Both the position numbers and the translations under genes were made by a program. Positions 32,275 to 41,787 of a stretch of DNA of 64,000 nucleotides are shown one piece after another. The notes under the pieces were generated by a model. That model made no database searches, was not told the origin of the DNA, and saw only the letters and a list, made by a program, of their open reading frames with translations. The stretch covers positions 1 through 64,000 of the forward strand of contig NZ_KB898333.1 in NCBI RefSeq assembly GCF_000377625.1, read 5' to 3'. Position 1 is the stretch's first letter; each line of letters starts with the position of its first letter. This stretch comes from Prevotella veroralis DSM 19559 = JCM 6290 (GTDB taxonomy: Bacteria; Bacteroidota; Bacteroidia; Bacteroidales; Bacteroidaceae).

Positions 32275-34362
32275 TCACTTTACGAACTTTCTGCCATTCT
32301 TTATGTATATACCTTTGGGTAGATTCTCTATCGAAGTACCAACACATCGTCCATCTAAAAGGTATATATGGTCATCTGGCACTACCTTTTCTATCTTCGT
32401 AATACCTAATGCTTGTTTGCGCAAAACCTCCTTCAAGCCCTTAGTTACATCTATCTGACCATATCCATAGAGGTTATTAGGATAAGAAAGTGACGTATCA
32501 TGATGCGTACAAGTCTGCTTGAAGATGTCTAGACAATCCTCTGGTGTCAACTTTGGATTAGCCTCTAACCATAATGCGATAGCACCTGTAACAACTGGAG
32601 CAGACATTGATGTACCCGCATTCGCATTCCATGCATACGTGCGACCATTATACTCAAAGTGGCGGACATCACTCTTAATATCATTCTTAGCAGAGCCATC
32701 CTCCCTCGTTGGAGTACTAATATAGAATGAGCTATAAGCAGAAATTATATTCTGTCCAGGTGCCATAACATCTGGTTTCACTCGACCATCAAAGGTTGGT
32801 CCAACGGCTGAAAAAGGTGCACGAGCACCATGTTCACCATTATTATAAACCTTCTTCTCACCCAAATAGTTTATAAAACTTGTGCAATAGCCTGTCGCTC
32901 CAACAGATATGACACATGATGCACTTGACGGCGAAAAGATACTATGTGTAAATTCACCAGCATTGAGACTTGGAGCCAAAGAATTGGTTTGCAGGTCACC
33001 AGACATACGATAGAGTTCGATGTCAGCATCCCTCCCTACTAATTGCAAGGATACACTCGTACTCTGTCCTAAAGCGGTAGACTTAATGAGAAAGTCATAG
33101 GCTGTCTTTGTGTGGTTATAACTATTTGGATAGGCAAGAACCTTCCACAAATACTTCTTTCCATCAATAACAACAGAGTCCGTAAACAATGAATCGCGAG
33201 CAGCACACACCTTTGTTGTAGGAATATCAAATACTTTCGGACCATTTGCCACATTATATATAGTAGTACGGAAGACAAATGGCTTTACCGATGTACATGT
33301 AACAGAAGCCGTATTCGGTTCGCCAATAAGAAAGGTTCCTGCCTTCTCCTGCCCAGCTGGCTTATGTATATAAGAACGCTTTGCACCGTTATTTCCTGCT
33401 GAAGATACAATGATATGCCCAGGTCCTGTCAGTGACGAGAGTAATTCATAATATAATTGATCATAACCATGAATATCCTGCGTGCTTCCTTCACTGAAGT
33501 TTATTACACATGGCTTATGATGTTGGTCGGCATAATCGAAGATGTATTTAAAACCCAAAGCATCGGTTGCATAGGTGAATTTATAATAGTCTTTTGGATC
33601 TATATACTTAACATTATCACCAGCAGCATTATCCACTAAGACCAAATCGGCATCATAAGCAATACCGCGATAAGGCGATACCACACCATTACCCTCTGCC
33701 CCACTTCCTGCAGCTATACCTGCTGTATGCGTTCCATGCGTCTCTGTCAAGCCATCAACGGGATGCCCAACTTGCAATAAAGCCTGCTCTCCCACATAGT
33801 CACGACCTACATAAAGTCCTGTGCCGACACTATCCTTTGACAACTGATCCCACATTGCCTTAATGCGATATCTACTCATATCTGCAGAATAGAAAGTAGG
33901 ATGTGTCAGATCGAAACCAATATCTTGTACACCCACAACAACGCCTTTCCCCGTATAAGCCTGTGAGAAATCAACTCCTTGTTGAGCAGGCAGAGCATTA
34001 ATCACTACCGCTGTTGTATCTATTTGAACACTACACCGTTTGCCCGATTCTATCTTAGTTACCTGCTTACAAAGCGACAGTTCGCCTAGTTTATCAAGTG
34101 GAATAGCAGCTATACTAATGTCCCCGACACGTGCTAACTCACGACATCCATATCTATGCAAGACCTTCTCCGCATCTCCATTGATACACACAAATGCTGT
34201 CAATATACGCTGATCACCAACAGAACGAGTGAGTCGTCTTGTTGTCAATTCATCCACCATTGCTTCCCGCACAAAGGGCGACATCTTATCAAAAGAGGGT
34301 CTCTGTGCTTCGAGTTTGCACACTGATAACAAAAAGATGAGGGATAAAAGAATCCTATACAT
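32275..34362 (-). CDS. Secreted S8-family subtilase with type IX secretion C-terminal domain
   Basis: 695 residues with a signal peptide (MYRILLSLIFLLSVCKLEAQ). Catalytic triad: Asp in VQDIGFD (about D147), His in ETHGTHTAG (about H209) and Ser in GTSMSAP (about S585). An insert of about 250 residues between His and Ser parts is beta-rich. The last about 35 residues (IYLLDGRCVG ... LPKGIYIKNGRKFVK) match the type A sorting domain used by the type IX secretion system, so the enzyme is probably exported to the surface. Substrate unknown. It is a single gene with a weak minus -7-like TTCCTTTG at 34441-34448. Confidence 0.9.
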   Translation of the reverse strand: MYRILLSLIFLLSVCKLEAQRPSFDKMSPFVREAMVDELTTRRLTRSVGDQRILTAFVCINGDAEKVLHRYGCRELARVGDISIAAIPLDKLGELSLCKQVTKIESGKRCSVQIDTTAVVINALPAQQGVDFSQAYTGKGVVVGVQDIGFDLTHPTFYSADMSRYRIKAMWDQLSKDSVGTGLYVGRDYVGEQALLQVGHPVDGLTETHGTHTAGIAAGSGAEGNGVVSPYRGIAYDADLVLVDNAAGDNVKYIDPKDYYKFTYATDALGFKYIFDYADQHHKPCVINFSEGSTQDIHGYDQLYYELLSSLTGPGHIIVSSAGNNGAKRSYIHKPAGQEKAGTFLIGEPNTASVTCTSVKPFVFRTTIYNVANGPKVFDIPTTKVCAARDSLFTDSVVIDGKKYLWKVLAYPNSYNHTKTAYDFLIKSTALGQSTSVSLQLVGRDADIELYRMSGDLQTNSLAPSLNAGEFTHSIFSPSSASCVISVGATGYCTSFINYLGEKKVYNNGEHGARAPFSAVGPTFDGRVKPDVMAPGQNIISAYSSFYISTPTREDGSAKNDIKSDVRHFEYNGRTYAWNANAGTSMSAPVVTGAIALWLEANPKLTPEDCLDIFKQTCTHHDTSLSYPNNLYGYGQIDVTKGLKEVLRKQALGITKIEKVVPDDHIYLLDGRCVGTSIENLPKGIYIKNGRKFVK

Positions 34363-34480
34363 TTATTTCTTATTTACGGGTTAATCTATTCGTGGCAATA
34401 ATATCATCACCATCTTCTTTATTCATGATTATTCACCTTGCAAAGGAACAAAAAATAAATGAGATAAACAAAGGGTTTGT

Positions 34481-35566
34481 CTAATGATTCTTCTTATAGC
34501 TTTGTACAGCCCAACAACCCATGACAAGACCGATGCCAAGGAGTGCGAGGATCTGATGTAAGATACTCTTTAAGTTTCCACCACGAATGAATACAGTGCG
34601 CATCGCATCTATGAAGTAGCTTACTGGGTTGACGTATGTAGTGAGGTAAGCTGCAACTGGCATTGAACGAGTAGGAGTAAAGAGCCCAGAGAGCAAGAGG
34701 AGTATCACAACAAAGAACCACATGACAAGTATGGCTTGCTGCATTGTGTCCGAGTAGTTGGATATTATCAAGCCAAAGGACGAGAAGAAGAGGGCTAACA
34801 ACATCGCTAAGAGATAGATAAGGGCCACATTACCCACAGGAGTAATGTCGTATAAAGCCCATGACAACAGTAGACAAACAGTGATAACGAAGAAGGCTAT
34901 CAGCCAATAGGGGATTAACTTTGCAAGTATAAACGTCCATTTATTTACTGGTGTCACATTGATCTGTTCAATTGTACCAGACTCCTTCTCACCGACAATA
35001 TTCAGTGTTGGCAGAAAGCCTGTCATCATCATCATTATTATCGCAAATAGTGCGGGAATCATATAACGCTTATAGCTCAGCTGTCTATTGAAGAGATAGA
35101 ACGTAGAAACGCTCGTTTGCAACGCCTGTAAAGTAGGGACAGCATTGGCCGTCACCATCTGTGAGAGGTAAACAGACCCTATCGACCCCTTCGTTCCATT
35201 AACGGCATTAGCGGCTATGAGCACTTGCGGCTTGTTGCCCAAGGTCAGGTCATGACTATAATGTTGGGGTATCACCACAACGATGTCAGCCTCAGAATGT
35301 TCAATGTCATTGAGGGCTGCGGTATAGGAAGGCTGTTGTCCGTGAAAAGAGAAGTAGTTATTGGCTGCAATCTCATGTACCAACTGTTGTGAAAGAGTAG
35401 ACCTATCATTGTCTACTACATCCACAACAACATTCTTCACCTCCATATTCATGACCCAAGGCATGATACACATAATCATGACGGGGAACATAACAATGAG
35501 GCGGGGAAGGAACGGGTTGCGTCGAATCTGTGTGAACTCCTTTCGTAGAAGATATTTCAGTGTCAT
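34481..35566 (-). CDS. ABC-2 type exporter permease, second of two
   Basis: 361 residues. One N-terminal membrane segment (LIVMFPVMIMCIMPWVMNM), a large periplasmic domain (about 45-165), then five membrane segments with MTGFLPTLNIVGEKESGTIEQINVTPVNKWTFILAKLIPYW, the ABC-2 coupling region. It resembles YhhJ/YhiH-type exporter subunits. It is the last gene of a five-gene export operon and starts 7 bases after the other permease stop. Confidence 0.9.
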   Translation of the reverse strand: MTLKYLLRKEFTQIRRNPFLPRLIVMFPVMIMCIMPWVMNMEVKNVVVDVVDNDRSTLSQQLVHEIAANNYFSFHGQQPSYTAALNDIEHSEADIVVVIPQHYSHDLTLGNKPQVLIAANAVNGTKGSIGSVYLSQMVTANAVPTLQALQTSVSTFYLFNRQLSYKRYMIPALFAIIMMMMTGFLPTLNIVGEKESGTIEQINVTPVNKWTFILAKLIPYWLIAFFVITVCLLLSWALYDITPVGNVALIYLLAMLLALFFSSFGLIISNYSDTMQQAILVMWFFVVILLLLSGLFTPTRSMPVAAYLTTYVNPVSYFIDAMRTVFIRGGNLKSILHQILALLGIGLVMGCWAVQSYKKNH

Positions 35567-35573
35567 AATGAAA

Positions 35574-36632
35574 TTACTCTAATCGTTTGTTAAACATGGC
35601 GAGTGATAGTCCGAGCAGGCCGATGAGCATACAAATTAAGACTATCATCTCGTGCATCACTTGTCTTACTCCCACCCCCATAATCATTAGTTTGCGCATA
35701 GCACTGGTATAATAACGTGTCGGAATGATAGTCGAAACGTATTGTAACACCTTTGGCATCGACTCAATAGGGAAGATCATACCAGAAAGCATCACGATAG
35801 GCATGAGCAGTACCATTGCTGATAACAACAAAGCAACTAACTGTGTCTTGGCAATGTTAGAGACGAGTAAGCCTAATGAGAGGGCCAAGAGAATATAGAT
35901 AGTAGAGATAACGAATATCCAGAACACCGACCCCTGTACGGGAACACCGAGTAAGCTGTTTGCCATAAGTAGGATGACAATCAGGATGATGAAGGCAAGC
36001 ACCAAGTAAGGAATGACCTTTGCGATGATGATAAGTATTGGTCGAACGGGCGATACCAGCAGCACCTCCATTGTTCCCCTCTCTTTTTCACGAACAATAG
36101 AGATAGAAGTCATCATGGCACACACCAACATCAATAGTGTTCCCATGATAGCAGGAACGAAGTTGTAAGCCGACTTCATTTGCGGGTTATACAGTAGTTT
36201 TGTGTTTACTAAGCCATTATTTGGATTCGTAATAATGGCATTGGCGTATTGAGTCCATTGTTGCGCCATATTCGGGTCGGCACCATCAACAATAAATTGT
36301 AGGCCTGAATGTCCGCTGGCATAGTCCTCTCCAAAGACGATAGCCAAGTCGGCCTTTTGGTCTCGGATAGCTTGTTCAGCCTCTGTAGGGGTAGCAACAA
36401 CCTGCGTTATTGTGAAATACTCTGATGCTGATAAGCGGTCGACAGCCTGTTGAGTAACGTAATCAGTGTTACTCATCACAATCACGGTCCGCACATTCCG
36501 CACGTCATTCGTAACGGCATAACCAAAGAGAAGCATCATGATGATAGGCATTCCAAAGAGAATCAGCATTGTTCGTTTGTCTCGAACAATGTGTTTAGCT
36601 TCCTTGATGATGAATGATATAAATTGTTTCAT
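35574..36632 (-). CDS. ABC-2 type exporter permease, first of two
   Basis: 352 residues, with the same layout as its partner: first membrane segment MLILFGMPIIMMLLFGYAV, a periplasmic domain, then five segments with MMTSISIVREKERGTMEVLLVSPVRPILIIIAKVIPYL. The two permeases probably form a heterodimer with the double ATPase. A 200-base gap before it holds the 22-bp dyad array at 36655-36811, unusual inside a tight operon (other gaps are 2-13 bases). Confidence 0.9.
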   Translation of the reverse strand: MKQFISFIIKEAKHIVRDKRTMLILFGMPIIMMLLFGYAVTNDVRNVRTVIVMSNTDYVTQQAVDRLSASEYFTITQVVATPTEAEQAIRDQKADLAIVFGEDYASGHSGLQFIVDGADPNMAQQWTQYANAIITNPNNGLVNTKLLYNPQMKSAYNFVPAIMGTLLMLVCAMMTSISIVREKERGTMEVLLVSPVRPILIIIAKVIPYLVLAFIILIVILLMANSLLGVPVQGSVFWIFVISTIYILLALSLGLLVSNIAKTQLVALLLSAMVLLMPIVMLSGMIFPIESMPKVLQYVSTIIPTRYYTSAMRKLMIMGVGVRQVMHEMIVLICMLIGLLGLSLAMFNKRLE

Positions 36633-36654
36633 TGCTTGTTGGTGTCTGTTTTTT

Positions 36655-36811
36655 GCATGTTGTCATGCTTTTCTAAGCGATTTCTTCAAAAGCTCCTAAG
36701 CTTTCTAAAAATAGTTCGCGAACTCTTTTCAGACTGTTCGCGAACTCTTTCAAAATTGTTCGCGAACTCTTTTCAGATTGTTCGCGAACTCTTTCAAAAT
36801 TGTTCGCGAAC
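36655..36811. repeat. 22-bp phased dyad array inside the export operon
   Basis: The 10-bp palindrome GTTCGCGAAC occurs at 36714, 36736, 36758, 36780 and 36802, exactly 22 bp apart. One further step upstream, centred at 36696.5, lies a different perfect dyad AAAGCT-CCTA-AGCTTT. Beyond that are GCTT-TTCT-AAGC (centre 36672.5) and GCATG-TTGT-CATGC (centre 36661.5). The spacers between the palindromes alternate TCTTTTCAGAYT and TCTTTCAAAATT. Confidence 0.9.
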
Positions 36812-36833
36812 ATTCTGTAACGTCTTATGTGAT

Positions 36834-38315
36834 TTAGTCCGAACTCCTCTTCGCCTGTCGAGCTAAGTAAGTAAAGACCTGGTCAATATCGGCTTTATTG
36901 AACTTCTGTTTCAGTTCCGTGGGTGTTCCGAGGGCTTTAATCTTCCCATCAACCATGATGGAGATACGGTCGCAATATTCAGCCTCGTCCATATAGTGAG
37001 TCGTAACAAAGACGGTTATACCTCTTTGAGCAGCATCATAGATTAATTCCCAGAACTGTCTACGAGTGGCTGGGTCAACTCCTCCAGTCGGTTCGTCAAG
37101 GAAGACGATACCAGGAGAGTGGAAGATACTTACCGAGAAGGCCAACTTCTGTTTCCAACCTAACGGCAGACTGGACACTAAGGTGTCACGATGTTCCGAG
37201 AAGTTCAGGCGTTGGAGAAGAACGTCGGTCTTGTGTTTAATCTCTTCATCGTTCATTCCGTAGATACCCGCAAACAGACGGATATTCTCTGCCACAGTAA
37301 GGTCTTCATAGAGAGAGAACTTCTGACTCATGTAGCCAATGTGCTTCTTTATTTGCTCATAGTCTGTTCGGATGTCGTATCCCACAACCCTTCCCGTCCC
37401 ACTTGTGGGCTGGTTGAGTCCTGTGAGCATGTGCATAGCTGTTGTTTTACCTGCTCCGTTGGCTCCAAGGAAACCGAAGATCTCACCCTTTCTCACCGTG
37501 AAGGAGATGTCGTCAACAGCATGGAAAGTGCCGAAAGCCTTTACCAGATGTTCCACTTCAATAACGTTTTCTATAGTACTTCCCACCTTGTTTTTATCAT
37601 GCTTATCAGCATGTTCAAGGTTTGGAGGACTAAATGTGTCGCTAAATTCATGGAGTATCTTCTCTGGCGAACCAATACCTCTTATCTTGCCTTCCGATAG
37701 GAAAGCCACCCGTTCACAGCGTCTCACCTCATCAAGATAAGGTGTGGAGGCAACGATGGTTATCTCTCGCTCTTTTAGTAGGGAGAGTATGTCCCATAAC
37801 TCCTTACGGCTAACAGGGTCGACACCTGTTGTCGGCTCGTCCAAGAAGAGGACACTCGGCTTATGAACAAGAGCACAGCAGAGAGCTAACTTCTGCTTCA
37901 TACCACCCGATAGTGCCCCAGCCTTGCGATCTTTGAAGGGCTCTATCTGCGAATAGATAGCCTTGATAGCATCGTAGTTTTCCTCAACTGTGGTACCAAA
38001 GAGCGTCGCAAAGAAGTGGAGGTTCTCCTCTACTGTTAAGTCTTGATAGAGTGAGAACTTCCCAGGCATGTATCCAACCCGCTTTCTTATCTCCTTCATT
38101 TGCTGTATGACATCGTACCCCTCAACCCTTACGGAGCCTTCGTTAGGAAGGAGCAAAGAACAGAGAATGCGATAGAGTGACGTCTTACCCGCACCATCTG
38201 GACCTATAACACCGAAGAGCTCACCTTTCCTTACAGAAAAACTGACGTCTTGTAATGCTTGTACTTTGCCGTATCGCTTAGATACTTGGTTTACTTCTAT
38301 TGCGTTCATCAGCAT
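36834..38315 (-). CDS. ABC exporter ATPase with two fused nucleotide-binding domains
   Basis: 493 residues. The first NBD has Walker A GPDGAGKTS (38-46), signature LSGGMKQKLAL and FLDEPTTGVDP. The second has GANGAGKTT (near 285), SSLPLGWKQKLAF as a degenerate signature and FLDEPTGGVDP. The two domains are fused head to tail as in RbbA-like or YhiH-like drug exporters. It powers export through the two ABC-2 permeases encoded next. It starts 2 bases after the HlyD stop. Confidence 0.92.
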   Translation of the reverse strand: MLMNAIEVNQVSKRYGKVQALQDVSFSVRKGELFGVIGPDGAGKTSLYRILCSLLLPNEGSVRVEGYDVIQQMKEIRKRVGYMPGKFSLYQDLTVEENLHFFATLFGTTVEENYDAIKAIYSQIEPFKDRKAGALSGGMKQKLALCCALVHKPSVLFLDEPTTGVDPVSRKELWDILSLLKEREITIVASTPYLDEVRRCERVAFLSEGKIRGIGSPEKILHEFSDTFSPPNLEHADKHDKNKVGSTIENVIEVEHLVKAFGTFHAVDDISFTVRKGEIFGFLGANGAGKTTAMHMLTGLNQPTSGTGRVVGYDIRTDYEQIKKHIGYMSQKFSLYEDLTVAENIRLFAGIYGMNDEEIKHKTDVLLQRLNFSEHRDTLVSSLPLGWKQKLAFSVSIFHSPGIVFLDEPTGGVDPATRRQFWELIYDAAQRGITVFVTTHYMDEAEYCDRISIMVDGKIKALGTPTELKQKFNKADIDQVFTYLARQAKRSSD

Positions 38316-38317
38316 TG

Positions 38318-39334
38318 TTAAAACTTCACTTCACCATACATACCTATCTTCACATAGCCATCGTTCGTGAATTGTATCTTAATGGCATACACCAAGTCGG
38401 CCCTTTCGTCGTCCGTAACAATGGTCTTTGGTGTAAACTCTGAACGGCTTGATATCCAGGTGACCACCCCATTATAGGTTTTCTTCTGACCTTTCCCATA
38501 ATCGGCCATAACCTTTACCTTCTGTCCTATCTTCACACGTTTCAATTGCTCGGAGGTAACGTATGCACGGAGAAACATCCTCTTGGTGTCGGCAATCTTG
38601 AAGAGTGGCTTACCAACAGGGACATACTCTCCAGCCTCAACATACTTCTCCAAGACCGTTCCTGTAATCGGACTTCGCACGAAGGTATGGGATATTTGGT
38701 CGTCGAGTTGGGCTTGTTGTGTACGTACTCCAGCCTGTTGAGCATTGATTCCAGCCTGTTGTGCGTCTATACCCTCCATCTGTGCCGTAATCCCTTTGTT
38801 CTGTTCGGCCAAAGAAGTGTTCTGACTGCTTATCTGTTCTTCTGTGGCTGCAAGTTGTTTCAGCAATACCTGTATCTGATAGTCTATGTCATCAACTTGC
38901 TTCCGAGCGACGGCTCCGTCTTGCAAAAGCTCTGCAAAGCGTTGACGCTCCCATTGCTGGTTTGCAATCTGCTGTCGGATGGCTGCTACCTGCTTCTTCA
39001 AATCGAGTTGTTTGCTGCTCGTTGCCTGCTGATTAGCAGCCAACTGGCGTTTGTTAGCGGCTAATTGTCCGTGTGTGGCAGCGAGCTGTTCGTTGCTACT
39101 CGTCAGTTGTTCACGTTTCAAAGTGAGCTGTCGAGCATCAATCTGACCCACTGTCAAACCTCCATTCAACACCTCTCCTTCACTCACATTGAAGTTCTCA
39201 AGCTGTCCTGTCGACTCTGCCGACACTGTTACCTCAGTAGCCTCAAATGTCCCCGTAGCGTCATAGTCTTTCTTGTCTTTCGCACATGATGCCATCATCA
39301 GAGCACCGAGGCTTATTAAAAGAAGCTTTTTCAT
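38318..39334 (-). CDS. HlyD-family periplasmic adaptor lipoprotein
   Basis: 338 residues with a lipoprotein signal (LISLGALMMASCAK). The split biotinyl-lipoyl domain (VSAESTGQLENFNVSEGEVLNGG ... VRSPITGTVLEKYVEAGEYVPVG) surrounds a long alpha-hairpin (about 68-215). Both hairpin arms contain near-perfect seven-residue repeats: EQLTSSN/EQLAATH/GQLAANK/RQLAANQ at 75-102 and GITAQME/GIDAQQA/GINAQQA/GVRTQQA at 181-208. It links the inner-membrane exporter to the TolC-like channel encoded upstream. Confidence 0.92.
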   Translation of the reverse strand: MKKLLLISLGALMMASCAKDKKDYDATGTFEATEVTVSAESTGQLENFNVSEGEVLNGGLTVGQIDARQLTLKREQLTSSNEQLAATHGQLAANKRQLAANQQATSSKQLDLKKQVAAIRQQIANQQWERQRFAELLQDGAVARKQVDDIDYQIQVLLKQLAATEEQISSQNTSLAEQNKGITAQMEGIDAQQAGINAQQAGVRTQQAQLDDQISHTFVRSPITGTVLEKYVEAGEYVPVGKPLFKIADTKRMFLRAYVTSEQLKRVKIGQKVKVMADYGKGQKKTYNGVVTWISSRSEFTPKTIVTDDERADLVYAIKIQFTNDGYVKIGMYGEVKF

Positions 39335-39347
39335 ATCTTTAGTTGTT

Positions 39348-40619
39348 TTATTCGTTGTTGGTGAACTTTAGGTTATACATCTCTTTGAGCATATCAATCT
39401 CGTGTATAGCTTGCTGTGACTTGGCTGCGTTCTCATTGTTTATCTCTCTAAGCAAACTATTTACATCAATAATACCATGAGCCAGTTTTGACTCAGCAGC
39501 CTTACGAATATGGGTGCGCAAGTCGATGATTTCGTCATCATTTTGTATCATTTTGCGGTACCTATTGATATTCTCTTTCTGTTGTATCTCGTCTATACTG
39601 TTGTTAAACAAGAATACTTCTCGTGCATTCTCTATTTGTTCTCGTTGTAGTCTGAGCCTTGCTTTATCATTCTTATGAGTATAGAGTGCACCGATGTTCC
39701 ACGATAGTTTTACGCCCACTAAGCCGTTCAGACTCCATTTATGTTGCATCATATCCTCAAACATATTGAGTCCTGGATAACCATAAAAGCCTTGTGCAAA
39801 AAGCCCTAAGTGTGGCTTTAATCGTGCATCCAAGGCTTTCTCCTGGGCTTCAGAAAGGTGTAATTGATTGTCAAAGAGCCTCATCTCTGGTCGGCTATTC
39901 GTTGATACAGTAGCGTCAAGGGCTTGGGGTTTCTGCAGGTGGTTGACTTCAATACCACAGAAGACGCTTAATATCCTACTTAACATCTCTTTCTGTGCTT
40001 TCAGACTCTCGTTAGCTTGTTCTGCGCTAAGCCGTTCGGCCCGCACATTCTCATAATCGCTTGTTGCTGCCGTACCTCCTTTCACCATGGCGGAGAGTTT
40101 CTGCTCGCTTGATTGTAGCAGTGTTTTGATGTCGTCATTGAGCTTGATTTGTTCGTCAAGAAGCAAGAGTGAGAAGTATAACTCATTGACCCTTCTTCGC
40201 ACCTGGTACAGGTTTACCTCGTTCTCTGCCTCCTGCACCTTTCCTTCCTGGCTGGCTATCTTACGCTGACCACTGATAGCACCACCGTCATAAATAGGTT
40301 GCTGTACATCAATAGATAGCTTATATTGGTCTTTCCTAAGACCTTTCATCTTCAGTCCTACCTGCTGGAACATACTTTGCAGATGGTCAGGCCATGCAGC
40401 AACAGCACTCTGATAAGTAGCTTGGGCAGCTGCTGTCACCTGTGGCAACCACCCTTTCTGAATGTTCTTAACCGTTAAGTCGGTTGTCTTTGCTATCAAG
40501 TCATAACGCTTGATAATGGGATAGTGCTTCTCTGCAGCACGTTGACACTCGTCTAATGTCTGTGCTTGTGCAACTGATGCCGAAGCTAATAATGCAAGAA
40601 TTAATATTTTCTTCTTCAT
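39348..40619 (-). CDS. TolC-family outer-membrane efflux channel
   Basis: 423 residues with a signal peptide (MKKKILILALLASASVAQAQ). Two TolC-type repeats with long coiled-coil helices (VQEAENEVNLYQVRRRVNELYFSLLLLDEQI; DEIQQKENINRYRKMIQNDDEIIDLRTHIRKAAESKLAHGIIDVNSLL). It is the outer-membrane exit channel of the export system and the first gene of the operon, behind the -7 box TATCTTTG at 40665-40672 (minus), divergent from the AraC gene. Confidence 0.9.
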   Translation of the reverse strand: MKKKILILALLASASVAQAQTLDECQRAAEKHYPIIKRYDLIAKTTDLTVKNIQKGWLPQVTAAAQATYQSAVAAWPDHLQSMFQQVGLKMKGLRKDQYKLSIDVQQPIYDGGAISGQRKIASQEGKVQEAENEVNLYQVRRRVNELYFSLLLLDEQIKLNDDIKTLLQSSEQKLSAMVKGGTAATSDYENVRAERLSAEQANESLKAQKEMLSRILSVFCGIEVNHLQKPQALDATVSTNSRPEMRLFDNQLHLSEAQEKALDARLKPHLGLFAQGFYGYPGLNMFEDMMQHKWSLNGLVGVKLSWNIGALYTHKNDKARLRLQREQIENAREVFLFNNSIDEIQQKENINRYRKMIQNDDEIIDLRTHIRKAAESKLAHGIIDVNSLLREINNENAAKSQQAIHEIDMLKEMYNLKFTNNE

Positions 40620-40664
40620 ATCTTATTCTATCGTTTCATAACCAATTAACATCTATGATGCTGA

Positions 40665-40778
40665 CAAAGATAGTCTATTTGATGGAGTGGTTGGTTATTA
40701 AATACACAGAAAAGATGGTCATATTGTACGATTTCTGGGCTTTCCTGCCTTTCATTCAGAGGATTAATACTAATTTTG
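40665..40778. promoter_or_regulatory. Divergent promoters of export operon and AraC gene
   Basis: Minus-strand TATCTTTG at 40665-40672 faces tolC. Plus-strand TAATTTTG at 40771-40778 faces the AraC gene (ATG 40807). Control of the exporter by the AraC protein is inferred from this layout. Confidence 0.6.
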
Positions 40779-40806
40779 TAATCGAATCATACAATAAGAA
40801 CATATT

Positions 40807-41670
40807 ATGGGAGAAGTCAAGACCATCAACCCTTTTTCGATGGATAATATCGATATTAACGAATTGTCAGAACAGATGGAACGAATCATGATGACGGATG
40901 ATGTCGTGGTAGTTCTCAATGGGCACTTGCAGCACACACGTTTTCTTGAGGAAGGAAAGATCTATCAGATTATCGAACCTCGCCTCGTTCTTGCAATGCA
41001 GGGACAGGCTGATATTTGCATTAACTTGCAGGACTATCACCTTGAAAAAGGTTCTTTAATGCTGCTCCCCTCTGATACAATCATTGAACCTAAAGCTGTC
41101 TCAGATGATGCACGAGTAGTTGCTATTGTCTTCCGAGAGGGGATTAACTTTACTGATGAGGCTGTCCTCAATGCTTCACCAGCAGAGTGTGACCGCCTTT
41201 TACGTATGATTTATCTTACATGGGACATCCTTCAACTTAAACCTTATCGGCGAAAGACAGTTCAAAACCTACTCCAATCGATTGTTTCAGACGTACAATA
41301 CATTAAGGAAATAGCCGAGGAAAGTGAGAAGCACGACCAAAGTACTCGTACACAAGACGTCTTTATGCAATTCAAACGATTGGTACACAAACATTGTACG
41401 AGCGAACGCTCTATTCCGTTCTATGCGTCACAATTACATGTGACACCACATTATCTCTCGGCAATCATTAAGAAAGCTAGTGGGCAGAGTGTCATGTATT
41501 GGATTAATCGGGCTACTATCCAAGAGGCGAAACTACTATTGAAAACAAACAATGCGATGGGATATGAGATTGCTGATCAGTTGCATTTCCCTAGTGCATC
41601 AGCCTTCTCTAAATTCTTTAAGAGGGAAACAGGAATGACACCGAAGGCTTACCAAGAGGATATGAAGTGA
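40807..41670 (+). CDS. AraC-family regulator divergent from the export operon
   Basis: 287 residues. The N-terminal cupin-like sensor (HTRFLEEGKIYQIIEPRLVLAMQGQADICINLQDYHLEKGSLMLLPSDTI) is followed by a helical linker and two helix-turn-helix motifs (PFYASQLHVTPHYLSAIIKKASGQSVMYWI; MGYEIADQLHFPSASAFSKFFKRETGMTPKAYQED). It probably senses the exported compound and controls the divergent tolC-hlyD-ABC operon. It ends at a bidirectional terminator. Confidence 0.9.
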   Translation: MGEVKTINPFSMDNIDINELSEQMERIMMTDDVVVVLNGHLQHTRFLEEGKIYQIIEPRLVLAMQGQADICINLQDYHLEKGSLMLLPSDTIIEPKAVSDDARVVAIVFREGINFTDEAVLNASPAECDRLLRMIYLTWDILQLKPYRRKTVQNLLQSIVSDVQYIKEIAEESEKHDQSTRTQDVFMQFKRLVHKHCTSERSIPFYASQLHVTPHYLSAIIKKASGQSVMYWINRATIQEAKLLLKTNNAMGYEIADQLHFPSASAFSKFFKRETGMTPKAYQEDMK

Positions 41671-41703
41671 TTTCCTTTATCACTATCTGACGTATATAAT
41701 AAA

Positions 41704-41739
41704 AAAGGCTATGAATCAGAAGCCTGATTCGTAGCCTTT
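41704..41739. terminator. Bidirectional terminator
   Basis: AAAGGCTA-t-GAATCA pairs with TGATTC-g-TAGCCTTT around GAAGCC, between the convergent AraC gene and the small secreted-protein gene. Confidence 0.88.
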
Positions 41740-41787
41740 AATATATCTTGTATGAATCTCTCCTATAGGAAGAGGAAAGAGGATCGT

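Noticed and set aside
36714..36811. CRISPR array
   Set aside because: Repeats are 10-bp palindromes with 12-bp spacers that alternate between two sequences; no unique spacers, no leader and no cas genes.
36624..36866. Plus-strand ORF of 80 codons across the dyad array
   Set aside because: It only reads the 22-bp units as repeated peptide text (VRELF...SRT) and overlaps the ends of two real genes on the other strand.
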